DNA from: Rhodocollybia butyracea
Lineage: Eukaryota > Basidiomycota > Agaricomycetes > Agaricales > Omphalotaceae
DNA length: 64,000 nt
Assembly: GCA_015501585.1 (NCBI GenBank)
Contig: JADNRY010000189.1
Coordinates: 1 to 64,000, forward strand
Reading direction: 5' to 3'
Positions 1 to 9,460 of the stretch are shown here, in pieces (within the stretch, counting starts at the first letter, position 1; each line of letters begins with the position of its first letter). The translations under genes and the position numbers were made by a program. Under the pieces are notes generated by a model. It was given only the letters and a program-made list of their open reading frames with translations. It had not been told where the DNA came from and ran no database searches.

Positions 1-600
1 GACCTAGTCATAGGTCATGACCTAGTTCATCCACACCAGGTCATGACCTAGGTCAGGTAGGTCATGACCTAGGTCAGGTAGGTCATGACCTAAAAAGTAG
101 GTCATGACCTGAATCAGCTAGGTCAGGTAAGTCACATTCTTGCCTGACAACCCAGAACAGGGCACTGTGACTTAGCTTGATCTTGTCATAATCTACAGAT
201 ATGTAAAAAATCCCAATAATCCCAATATGTTACTACACATTTCTTGTCATGATTCTATGATATTTCATTCTTGCTTATATTCTCTATCTCACCATCCTCC
301 ACTCTCACCCTACACCTCTTAAACTAACTATATATCCCCCTCCTAGACCATAACCTCCTCCTCCTAGACTATACCCTCCTCCTCCTAGACCATCCCCTCC
401 CTCACCTAGACCATCCCTTCCCTCACCTAGACCATGCCCTGCCCCACCTAGGCCATATCCTATCTCACCCCAGGCCATGACCTACCAACCCCAGGAAAAG
501 ACCAACCTGACCTAGGTCATGACCAATTTTTTAGGTCATGACCTAAATCCCAAGGTCATGACCTAGCTGCCCAGGTTTTGCCTAGGTTTTTGGGTCTTTT
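1..600. repeat. Palindrome-rich and tandem repeat block
   Basis: The first 130 bases and bases 480-570 hold many copies of the 12-base palindrome aggtcatgacct, often overlapping in the form aggtcatgacctaggtcagg. Between them (about 340-470) lies a degenerate tandem array of a roughly 25-base unit built on cctagaccatnccctccctca. No open frame of note crosses it. The block is cut off by the window start, so its full extent is unknown. It may be a subterminal region of a transposon or a local satellite; I cannot tell which. A related but different palindrome, ggacatgtcc, recurs at 34.3-34.7 kb. Confidence 0.75.
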
Positions 601-654
601 TAGTAAGGTCAATGTAACAAAAGTGCAGACTAATAAGACCAAATATGTGGTTGC

Positions 655-845
655 CTGAAGTGTACATGGTCGGAAACTAATGGATTAAAATAAAATGTAA
701 TAAAACAATAAGTTCGGAGTCCATGGCCATTATCGTTGATGCACACATCCCAATTGTTTGTTACATTAAGGCTAACATCTCCCTCCACATTATTCATCAC
801 TGGTTGATACAAGTAGAAATTAGAGGTGTGGTCAAAAAACGACAT
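655..845 (-). pseudogene. 5' stub of an NACHT-ankyrin (NLR-like) gene
   Basis: Read on the minus strand from the ATG at 845, this fragment matches the start of the NLR genes at 20,205 and 44,984. It has the first exon (MSFFDHTSNFYLYQPVMNNV, then the conserved EGD), a longer intron-1 region, the acceptor ending in ccattag, and only the first dozen bases of exon 2 (tttccgaccatgtac). Homology stops there, and no NACHT or ankyrin sequence follows before the repeat block. It carries an extra codon or two after the EGDV motif. This is a truncated copy carried on a segmental duplication that also includes the upstream DNA. It is not expected to make an NLR. Confidence 0.8.
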
Positions 846-2750
846 GATGAGTGGAAGTGAAGATGTGGAGGACTCGTGCGAACGGCAAAATTCGCGCATT
901 GAAGTCACTTGATTCACTTAATTCACTTAACCGCCCAAGCGCTTACCTGGTACTCAACGATCTTAAGCAATTTAACGCGTTAAATGGTTTGCAGGTGAAG
1001 ATCAGTACTTCTATTACAGTCCAGGTCACTACATGCAAACACCAGAACTTAAAAGTCCCGCTGGCTAGCGGCGATGATACTCCGGGGAGCTACAAAAGCC
1101 CAGTATGATGCTTATCCCCAAAACTCACCCTAGTCTTGCCCATTGCCTCTCCTTCATCCTCGCAACGCCCAACGTGGATATCTGGACCAGATTAGTCGTG
1201 ATGAGTTGGATTGGTCAAGTGGAGAGACCAAAGGCTGTAGATCCGTGGAGCGATACACAGACTCTGTGTATCGCCCCTTCCCAACTCTCTTCCTGACAAT
1301 TCTGTGTTCTACCCACACTGACTCACTGTCAGTGTAACACATCTACTTAAAACAATCTTTGCCATCAGTACTGACGTTGCGCACAAGCATTACATGATCA
1401 TCTGTGATTGATGTGGATCTCAAGTTCTTCTCCATTCTGCCTCCCACTCTGTCTTGCACTGTCGACCAGGGCATACTCTCCTTCCCTCATTCCCATTCAT
1501 TATCTCCACAGTAAAGATGAAGGCAGGTTTCACCACAGTTGGTCGGATTCATCTTTGGGCTGGATGACCCGAACCAGCCAGAGGAGGAGCGGATGTTGTA
1601 ACGGGGTAGGACAGCGGGTTCAAGGATAGATCCTGAGAGGCGGAAGAGCAGACTCGGACAAGTTTGAACATGAAAAAGCCGATTTGATCTCGACCCAAGG
1701 CGGACTCGGGCTCTTCTAAGGCGAAAACAGTGCTCCCAGTTAAACGATTGTTCTTTGAATTCCTCCGGAGTGAGGGAAAAGCGCTCCACCTGTCGGATTC
1801 TTTTATTCTGTCTTCAGGCTCTGTGTGTTGCAGTGTCTGCGAAGGGGAGGCTTCTTTCACATTGCCGGTTGCATATTCATGTTCCATAGGAACGACTATA
1901 TTTGATGATACTGTAGTGGCCATCGAAATATTGAATACAGGAATAAGGATATCGGCAGATATAGGACTTGTAGCGTCTATTTTTTCAGGCGCCTAAGGGG
2001 AGGAGAGTGAAGAGGACATCTCAAGCAGGACGGGTATGTCTGTAGTGTTCTTTGAAGGATTGGTACCGGTTAGCATATAGAATTCAGAGCCACATAGATG
2101 AAGCTCACCTTGGACGATATCTACCTTCCTGAACCCAAAACTTCAATTGTTCCACCACAATCGTCCCACCACTCTTCCCTAGCAATGGCAACGGTAAACT
2201 GACACACAGGCTCGACAGCCATTACCACTCCTATCGCAAGTGGAAGCTGAGCGCTGAAGGCCGATTTCGAACATGAATTGATCTCCCATGCTGTGTGTCC
2301 ATATAGCCGGGGAATGTTAATGCATTTCCGTCCGAGTAAACAACCGGATACAAGCAAAGCCAGAGATCATCGATGGCCTTTACAAGATCCAGTCCAACTT
2401 CCGCGCACCCTCATTAACCTTTCCTCAATTCTGGGCCGTCGTGAAAAGGTGTTTCTCGAAGATTACGTTACACACGAGTCAACCAACAGACTGAGTCAAG
2501 TCATTGTGAATTTGCTCCAGAACTGCAATTATTGTCGAGTCTTCTACCCAACACGAGCGTATGATGATGATCAGTTATCAAGTTGTCAGCACCGAGGGGA
2601 TTTGGGTCACAGGTGAAAGTAGGTCGACACCAGAATAACTGAGATTTGCGAGACTCGGCGAGAGCAATGGCTGCAAAAACAGGTGGAAATATGGCAGTGA
2701 AAAAAAGAACGCAGAATAGGCGCGCTGGCGCTGGCAATCAAAACCCTCTG
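846..2750. repeat. Decayed segmental duplication of 20.2-21.8 kb
   Basis: The sequence upstream of the NLR stub runs collinear with the sequence upstream of the 20-kb NLR. Shared landmarks include the caggtgaagatcagtacttc region (near 990 and 20,355), the block around 1,540-1,600 matching 20,890-20,950, and the stretch near 2,180 matching 21,170. About 340 bases near 1,790-2,130 are present here only. Short overlapping ORFs on both strands are not conserved between the two copies, so I call no gene. The block probably holds the former NLR promoter region. Confidence 0.65.
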
Positions 2751-4060
2751 TGTTGCTTGCCACTGTTCTGGCAGGACGCTTTTCTTTTGATCCTCAAACT
2801 GGCGCTAACTATTTCTCTCATTGTTCAATAAATCTGTACAACCGTTCCTCCTATGATCACCAACAATACGAGTCTTCTAGTAAACCCTTGCGCGTCCATG
2901 CAATTCTCGCACCGCGGATCCCCTTCCTTTTAGAAATGCTGGCTTCGAATACTGATAAATCCTATCCGCACTCATTGCCGTCCCAATGTACTCGAAATTA
3001 TTTGTCATTGCAAGGATGGAGGAGAGGAAACAGTCTGGTTAGAGCTTGCGCATTGCTTCTTGGCCCACACCCCTGCATTTCGCCAAAACATCGCCGTGTC
3101 GGACTCAAAAAGATCAGCTAATCATGCAGAAAGGGATATCGAGGGTTGGTGGACAACAGTTCTGCCTTCACCCTTGGTCAACAATCTACCTTTCCGCTTT
3201 CCGTATCGTTAACAGGTCACACACAGTCATTTAGACTTAGTTGAACGAAAAGCGGCTCAGGAGGCAAAGATACATCAGAAATAAAGTAGGTAGTAAGAAA
3301 CCCCTTGTGCGTTTCTAGATCCTACCAGTTTGCACCTATTTCCAGTAAAATTCTCCTTCCGCTGCGACACTCTACATTGCTCTCACGTCCTATCTTTTCA
3401 GCTTATCTTATCCGCTTGACATTTATCTCTCCCAATCTCGGTCAACACTATTTTGATGGATCGCTTTACTTCCATAAACGACATACTCCTCTCTGGCACT
3501 GTTCAGAGACCCTCTTATTACCTCCATTTGACTGAACTACCCAGACCAATCCTCAGGGATGCCATCGTTGCTGTTTAATTCTCAACACTCTGGCAAGGAA
3601 GTTATGTGGCCGACACTGGGTTCTGTGTTATCGCACGACCCTGTATAACCACTCTGTCTCTTTGACGAGGAGGCCTTGATTAACTATCTGTTGATGAGTT
3701 CCAATTTCTGAACTCCGATGTTCCTGGATCCAAGCTTTTTACCTGATCCCGAAACTTTCCTCCCCCTCCAACTATGTCTCATCACACTGTTTGCGATCTG
3801 TTTCGCATTACGATACGCCGCTGTAGACCAGGGCATACCTCCTTCCATCTATCATTACGTACATCTTTGTTTCGGAGCTGCTTGTTGCCCCGACGTCCAA
3901 CGCTCATTCGGAATTACTTATTTCTCACTATTGTTTAGACCGTCTCTGGATCTCTCGATGGGGTTGAGTTTGTGTATTTATCAGTGATTTTCATTAGCTA
4001 TTGTAGTAACTCCATCACTTTGTTGGGCTTCTCATTTAAGTACATTTTCAGCCTCCCAAT
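2751..4060. repeat. Degenerate duplicate of 29.6-30.8 kb, no gene
   Basis: This stretch resembles the DNA at 29.6-30.8 kb. Shared landmarks are ggcgcgctggcgc near 2,718 and 29,580, the phrase catgtctcatcacactgtt near 3,773 and 30,523, and ctggatccaagctt near 3,724 and 30,466. Reading frames differ between the copies and are broken in both. I see no supportable gene here. It ends where the 342-bp tandem duplication beside the LTR element begins. Confidence 0.55.
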
Positions 4061-4065
4061 ATTCA

Positions 4066-4749
4066 CGTTTTTCTGCTTATCACTAGTTATCCAAGTAAAT
4101 ACACACTCCCAGGCCATTCCCAAAAAAGGTTCAGACAAATCTGCAACAAAGAGATTCTAGGTTCTTTTGTTCTCGTTCCCTTTTGCCAGCCCCGGTACTC
4201 GCTATTGTCTCGCCATTGTCAGGAAGTGAACATTTCCTGACTGACAAATTGGACACATGATTGAGCACATGATTGTCTCAATATTGTATTAATGACATTT
4301 GATAACAAACGAGTCATATGTCTAATTTTGGGTGCAATATAATGACCCAGAACCCGGAACCGGAAATGAATTATATTATATGAGTCAAAATGACTCGGAA
4401 CATGACTCGTTTTTCTGCTTATCACTAGTTATCCAAGTAAATACACACTCCCAGGCCATTCCCAAAAAAGGTTCAGACAAATCTGCAACAAAGAGATTCT
4501 AGGTTCTTTTGTTCTCGTTCCCTTTTGCCAGCCCCGGTACTCGCTATTGTCTCGCCATTGTCAGGAAGTGAACATTTCCTGACTGACAAATTGGACACAT
4601 GATTGAGCACATGATTGTCTCAATATTGTATTAATGACATTTGATAACAAACGAGTCATATGTCTAATTTTGGGTGCAATATAATGACCCAGAACCCGGA
4701 ACCGGAAATGAATTATATTATATGAGTCAAAATGACTCGGAACATGACT
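4066..4749. repeat. 342-bp tandem duplication across an LTR junction
   Basis: Two nearly identical 342-base units lie head to tail (4066-4407 and 4408-4749). Each holds about 150 bases of host flank, the 5-base target site gccat and then the first roughly 190 bases of the LTR (tgtcaggaagtgaac onward). In the first unit the LTR is cut off and runs straight back into host flank. The second unit continues into the complete 5' LTR. The duplication therefore arose after the element inserted, by unequal exchange or replication slippage rather than by a second insertion. Confidence 0.85.
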
Positions 4750-5185
4750 CGGAATGACTCAATATGACTTAGGTAGCTAGTATAAATACCGCTCAGTAGA
4801 TACATTGTACCCCAGCCTTGTTATTTTGGAACTATTACCTTTGTGCAGCATAGCTGTGAATTGAACCTTGATATGAATCTTAGTTGCTAACTGTGAATAT
4901 CCAGAAGCATCACCAATTACCTGCTTACAACAGAAGAATCCCTGCTTATTACAGAAGAACCACCTTTACCTGCTCACCACAGAAGAACTACTTTTACCTG
5001 CTTACCACAGAAGACGTCACATCTGTTTGATCAGAATACCAGAATATTACCTGTTAACACAGAAGAACCATCAGAAACCACACTGTTAAATCAGCAACAC
5101 CAAACTCAATATTGTAGTAAATCTGCCCAACGGGCCCTCACTATACTGTACATTGGGAAGATCCAATTGTGAACGGATCTTTACA
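4559..5185 (+). repeat. 5' LTR of the outer element
   Basis: The LTR begins with an inverted repeat in which gtcaggaa pairs with ttcctgac around a short loop. It carries a TATA box and ends in ttaca. Between about 4917 and 5060 it contains roughly six degenerate copies of a 20-25-base unit of the form acctgcttaccacagaagaa. It is bounded on the left by the target duplication gccat and on the right by internal sequence. Confidence 0.88.
4781..4788 (+). promoter_or_regulatory. TATA box in the 5' LTR
   Basis: The sequence tataaata lies 222 bases into the LTR. The same motif is at 15071-15078 in the 3' LTR. It is the probable core promoter of the outer element's transcript, starting some 25-35 bases downstream, just before the run of acctgcttaccacagaagaa units. 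Confidence 0.6.
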
Positions 5186-5382
5186 TAATAACAAGGCTAA
5201 TACCCGCTACCAGTTTTACTACTCTAGCAAGTTTAGTTTGGAACAGCACCTGCGTGCTAGATTCAGGCCGTACGGACATATATACAGACGTCGATTACAC
5301 CGACGGACCACATTGACTTTAACATTACACTCTTAGCGTTAATATTACATTTTTGACTTGACGTTAAACTTCCAGCTATAAC

Positions 5383-6477
5383 GTGAATCCAAAAATGTCT
5401 GACAAATTTGATAATCAACTGGCAAACTTCATCCTACGAAACTTTATTCTCGCCGTCAAAGATGCTACCGGTCCTATACATATATCATCTCATAAGTTCC
5501 AGGAAATCATACATACTGTCAAGAACCTATGTGCCGCATCAGCAACAGCAATGGGTATAGATCTTGCAGGCTGGACTTACGGAGAAATAATGGATCTTGT
5601 TCATGCCATTAAATTGCAGAGTGCAGACTCAATACCAGATTGTATCCAACTACACCTTCATGATCCAGGCGTACAACAACAATTCAAGCATATTTGGGAT
5701 GCCATGGATATTCTCACCAGAAATCATCTGTGGATGCCTCATAAGCCGAGACGAACCATAGTTATCCAAAGCGATCAAATTCAGCTGCACAGAAATGCAC
5801 TTACCTCTTTCACTCCCACTGTAGAAATTAAGCAGAGAAGTACTGTGCCACCAACGGACATGCCAAACACCAATAGCAAACCACAATCAACCCATGACTG
5901 CTCTGTACCAGACATTCCACGCAGGTCACTGAACAATGTTGCGCCGTTGTCATCAAACAATCTTCCTTATATGTCGCTAGACAATATTCCGTGCGTGTCA
6001 TTGAATAATGTTCCATACATGTCATTGTCAAACAATGTTTCCGACACAGTATTGCCACCAAACAATTTTCCAAGTCAACACAAACCTGTGGAATATAAAC
6101 AGACAGAAAGCAAACCGGCGGTAAAGAACTCACGTGATATCCATACATTCCGTGAACAACCATTTCTGAACCGCAAAGGGCGCAGAGCAGTCCGCCGAGA
6201 GAAGCGGGACAGTGAATCTCAACCGGCGCGCTCCTTAAATGAGCCTCAAGATACTAGAGACAATCTGCAAACTAGCCAGGAAATCTCACCATCATTGAAC
6301 ACATTGAGTCATGATGTTACGGTCCTACAGCATCGCTTAAGCTACATCCTCAATGATAGTGAACTCACACTTCAGTTTTATCATGTGTTGCTAAAGAATA
6401 AAATAGCTAAGAGTGTCTTGACCGCGGTGGAGCAGCTGAGCCGAGACAAATGCAGATGCGATATGTTATATCAATGA
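5383..6477 (+). CDS. Outer-element ORF 1, interrupted by the nested element
   Basis: This is the first long ORF after the 5' LTR, beginning MNPKMSDKFDNQ (a second Met is four codons on). The first 130 residues look like a compact helical domain. The middle is rich in Asn, Ser and Pro with repeats of the type NNVPYMSLNN. A strongly basic patch (RKGRRAVRREKRD) lies near residue 263. Its position suggests a Gag-like or nucleic-acid-binding role, but I recognise no family and see no zinc knuckle. The last 17 codons are LTR sequence of the nested element, inserted at 6428. In the empty site the frame would resume at 13026 and stop at about 13076, so the original protein was slightly longer than 360 residues. 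Confidence 0.6.
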   Translation: MNPKMSDKFDNQLANFILRNFILAVKDATGPIHISSHKFQEIIHTVKNLCAASATAMGIDLAGWTYGEIMDLVHAIKLQSADSIPDCIQLHLHDPGVQQQFKHIWDAMDILTRNHLWMPHKPRRTIVIQSDQIQLHRNALTSFTPTVEIKQRSTVPPTDMPNTNSKPQSTHDCSVPDIPRRSLNNVAPLSSNNLPYMSLDNIPCVSLNNVPYMSLSNNVSDTVLPPNNFPSQHKPVEYKQTESKPAVKNSRDIHTFREQPFLNRKGRRAVRREKRDSESQPARSLNEPQDTRDNLQTSQEISPSLNTLSHDVTVLQHRLSYILNDSELTLQFYHVLLKNKIAKSVLTAVEQLSRDKCRCDMLYQ

Positions 6478-6574
6478 ATGAAACCCGAAACAACGCGTGA
6501 GCTATCTAATGTCCGTGCCAAACACTACCAAACACTGGCTCTGGGCGCTCCCCTTGCCGGAATCCCCCACTACA
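6428..6574 (-). repeat. 3' LTR of the nested Ty3/gypsy element
   Basis: The 147-base copy is almost identical to 12881-13025, apart from a small change near its CTCCA end, one transition and one C in a run. Such short LTRs are unusual for Ty3/gypsy elements but the pair is unambiguous. The flanking gcgg is the target duplication. Confidence 0.88.
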
Positions 6575-6631
6575 TGTGCCACCATCTAAGAACAGACGTC
6601 GTCCTCGACGTCAATGCCATAATCTAAACCT

Positions 6632-7885
6632 CTACCCAAATGCTGGTACCGCATCCTCCGTCTTGTTGTTCTCACCTTCCGAACCTTTCAACCTGTCAAT
6701 CTCAACATGCTCTCTCCACAGCTCTGTACCTGGGTTAGCCTTGAACGTACAAATGCGCCGCACATGAAAAGGTCCGCCATCCACCCTTGTTCCGTTTCTC
6801 CAGACTAACTCATATGAATTCTCTAGCTTCCCGGCTATTCTAACTGGTGTTGACCAACATGCCGCAAGCTTCACCTTCGTAGAGTGAGTGTTATCCATTT
6901 GATTGAACCTGTACTGAACTAACTCCCCTTTTTGAAATTCCACCTGTCCTCCCTTACTTCCCAACACTTTCTTATCGAACAACGACTTTTGCTTCTGTGC
7001 GTGGACCACTGCCTCCTCGTAGCTGTCCAGGCGTTGCTGCTCGGCATACATCATCACATCACCCTCCTTGGCGATTGACGCCGCTTCCTCCATGTCCGTC
7101 CGACGTGTATTCACTGCGAGACCGAGAAGGATTTCTTTTGGCGAAAACTTTAGGGCCGGTAGAAGTCGTTTATTTAATATCGAAATAGCGTCATCAAACT
7201 GGTCGGGCCATGTATCTGGTAGCTTGCTGAAGGAATCGATCATTTTCCACTCTTCAGAGTCCTCTCCTACTTCCGGTGCACACAACCTCTTCAAGACGTG
7301 CAACAACAACCTGTTTGTGCCTTCCACGAGACCATTAACCCAAGGTGAGTAAGCCGGTGTTACCTGGTGTTTAACCCCCTTCGACTCGCAATACTGAACC
7401 ACCTCCTTGTTTTTGAAGTGTGAACCCTGGTCTGACATGAACATATCGGCAGGTATGAACTCTGTGAATATGTGATTCAGACTAAATATCGTCGTTTTGG
7501 CGGTTCCGTGCGTCTTGAACTTGAATCCCCATACATGTTGCGCGCACGTATCCAAGTACAGGCCTATCGTATGGTAGCCACCTTTACCTTTTGACATAGA
7601 CAGATAATCGCCGACGACAAGCTCGAACGGGTGGCGACGTGTGATGGGGCTAAGCAGGGAATGCAGGTGTGCCGAACCGAAGTTTTTGCATTTCGCGCAC
7701 TCAGTTACCGCCTTCATTATGGACTCATCCAGCTTCGGACTACAAATCCTATCCAGCAGTGCCATCTTCACCGAGTCTCGACCCCAGTGCCCTCCTTCTG
7801 CGTGCTGCTTTCTGGCCAATTCAACAGCCTCTGCCTTGGTAACGCACTCGACACGCGGACACACTCTTGGGCCGTAACCACCCAC
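6632..7885 (-). CDS. Integrase region of nested Ty3/gypsy Pol
   Basis: This is the integrase of the nested element. An N-terminal zinc-binding HHCC region is visible (KQHAEGGHWGRD, then CAKC about 35 residues later). It is followed by the rve core with the DDE triad: D in VVGDYLSMSK, D in MSDQGSHF, and E in LVEGTNRLL. The C-terminus carries a GPY/F-type segment (ACWSTPVRIAGKLENSYEL). The integrase inserts the cDNA into the host genome. It is in the same frame as the upstream RT-RNase H segment, separated only by a TGA at about 7889, so it was once one polyprotein. About 60 residues after the GPY/F region end in DAVPAFG close to the 3' LTR. Confidence 0.9.
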   Translation of the reverse strand: MGGYGPRVCPRVECVTKAEAVELARKQHAEGGHWGRDSVKMALLDRICSPKLDESIMKAVTECAKCKNFGSAHLHSLLSPITRRHPFELVVGDYLSMSKGKGGYHTIGLYLDTCAQHVWGFKFKTHGTAKTTIFSLNHIFTEFIPADMFMSDQGSHFKNKEVVQYCESKGVKHQVTPAYSPWVNGLVEGTNRLLLHVLKRLCAPEVGEDSEEWKMIDSFSKLPDTWPDQFDDAISILNKRLLPALKFSPKEILLGLAVNTRRTDMEEAASIAKEGDVMMYAEQQRLDSYEEAVVHAQKQKSLFDKKVLGSKGGQVEFQKGELVQYRFNQMDNTHSTKVKLAACWSTPVRIAGKLENSYELVWRNGTRVDGGPFHVRRICTFKANPGTELWREHVEIDRLKGSEGENNKTEDAVPAFG

Positions 7886-7888
7886 CTT

Positions 7889-9460
7889 TCAGAGCTTTCC
7901 ACCTTCAACCATGTACCCTTTCGCTCTGTGCTCTGCCCTGGCCTTGACGCGAATGCTAGCATCAGATCTCAGGTTCCCCAACGCATTCACCACCTCCACA
8001 AATACTGGTTCTCCTTCAAACCGGTTCTTTAGTGCCACCCATTCGTCACTGTCTGCCTCGCTGAGTACCCCCATTACATCCTGCACGAGGCCCTTCAATG
8101 ACTCCCAATCCTCACTCACGGACCATGCGCTACCGTCGCCCTCCAATTCCGGAAGCCCTTTGTCCTTCCTACTTAGACCATCCGCAACAACATTCAACTT
8201 CCCCGGTACATGCTGAACGTTGACTATGTGATGAGCTAATATGCCATCGCGCCAACGAGCATGAGCTGCGTTCAGCCTGTCACTGACGGGTACATCTCGT
8301 AGCGCCTGACAGTCAGTTTCCACCTCGACAGGATACCCCCAAACAATATCCGAGAACTTGTCCAGAGAGTATTTTAACACAGCAAACTCCAGGAGAAACG
8401 GTTTATAGTTCCTTTCAGCAGCCGAGGTACGCTTTGAAGCAAATGCGATGGGGTGGACTTTTTCAACAACTTTACCACTGTCCAATGTTGTTCTGAAACG
8501 CTGAGCTAGTATGCCGGCAAATCCTTCCTTGCATCCATCCGTTGTGACAATAAAGTGCGACCCATCCCACCTTGGTGAACGCAAGACTGGTTCCGACACC
8601 ATCACTTGTTTCAACTTCAGGAATGCCTTGGTATGTCTCTCCTTCCAACGATCCTTTAGCTTCCAGGCCTGCAATGTTGAACGATACTTGGATTTAGTGT
8701 ATTTTGTGGGGAGGTCCACTTCTTTCAAAAGATCCCGTAGAGGGCCTTCAATCCTCAAGTAATCTTTGATCAAGTCTCTGAAATGGCCTGTCAGACCCAG
8801 GAATGATGCAAGGTTCAGTGCATCCTCCGGTTCACGCCATTCAACAATAGCGGTGAGTTTTGTTGGATCCGTCGTTACGCCCGATTTGCTAACCTTAGCT
8901 CCTGCAAAGATACCCTCCTCGACAAAGAATTCCAACTTAGAGGCAGACAACGACAGTTTCTCCTCCCAAACCCGTTGAAGCACGCGCTTGATCTTTGTGA
9001 ACATAGTTTCAAAGTCATCTGCTGCAGCAGCACCATCGTCGACGAAGAGTTCCATTGTCCCGTCAGCTGTCAGGTCACCCAACCGTGTAGCTGTCATATG
9101 TGCAAACGTTGATGGCGCCCCGGTTAGACCGAAAGGCATTCGTCTGTACCAGAAATACCCTCGACCTTCAACGTAGAATGCGGTGTATGGCCGGGAACTG
9201 GGGTCAACCTCAACTGCATAGAATCCAGAGGCGAAGTCAAAGAAACACAGGAACTTGTGGCCACTGATCAACTGTTGTTTCTTCCGAAGGTCACCCTGTG
9301 GCATAGGTGCGATTTTGGTCACTTTGTTCACTCTAGTTGAAGTTCTGACATATCCGCCATTTCTGTGCTTTGGGGATTTCGTCTGCAGAGACTGACCTTG
9401 GCACGGGTCTGGGGGGCAGTTCAAAACAAGGAGGTAGTCCTGCTTCCACACACTGGTCAT
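7889..9460 (-). CDS. Reverse transcriptase (palm) and RNase H of nested element
   Basis: This is most of the Ty3/gypsy reverse transcriptase plus RNase H. Visible motifs are FDFASGFYAVEV (first catalytic Asp), RMPFGLTGAPSTF, and FVDDGAA, where FVDD replaces the usual YVDD or FADD and keeps both acidic residues. RNase H follows with TTDGCKEGFAGIL, the Glu in LLEFAVLKY and the Asp in VETDCQALRD. The true beginning of RT is in another frame (9333-10277), which ends KWRICQNFN. The join at about 9345 has a TAG and one surplus base, so the enzyme cannot be made from this copy without frameshifting. The annotated ATG is not a natural start. Confidence 0.88.
   Translation of the reverse strand: MTSVWKQDYLLVLNCPPDPCQGQSLQTKSPKHRNGGYVRTSTRVNKVTKIAPMPQGDLRKKQQLISGHKFLCFFDFASGFYAVEVDPSSRPYTAFYVEGRGYFWYRRMPFGLTGAPSTFAHMTATRLGDLTADGTMELFVDDGAAAADDFETMFTKIKRVLQRVWEEKLSLSASKLEFFVEEGIFAGAKVSKSGVTTDPTKLTAIVEWREPEDALNLASFLGLTGHFRDLIKDYLRIEGPLRDLLKEVDLPTKYTKSKYRSTLQAWKLKDRWKERHTKAFLKLKQVMVSEPVLRSPRWDGSHFIVTTDGCKEGFAGILAQRFRTTLDSGKVVEKVHPIAFASKRTSAAERNYKPFLLEFAVLKYSLDKFSDIVWGYPVEVETDCQALRDVPVSDRLNAAHARWRDGILAHHIVNVQHVPGKLNVVADGLSRKDKGLPELEGDGSAWSVSEDWESLKGLVQDVMGVLSEADSDEWVALKNRFEGEPVFVEVVNALGNLRSDASIRVKARAEHRAKGYMVEGGKL

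Noticed and set aside
630..917. 95-residue minus-strand ORF as a stand-alone gene
   Set aside because: It reads through a retained NLR intron and its acceptor. The conserved part is only NLR exon 1.
4217..4407. A second, solo LTR insertion
   Set aside because: The piece is flanked by the same gccat and the same host flank as the full LTR and ends at a tandem-duplication joint, so it is a duplicated junction, not a separate insertion.
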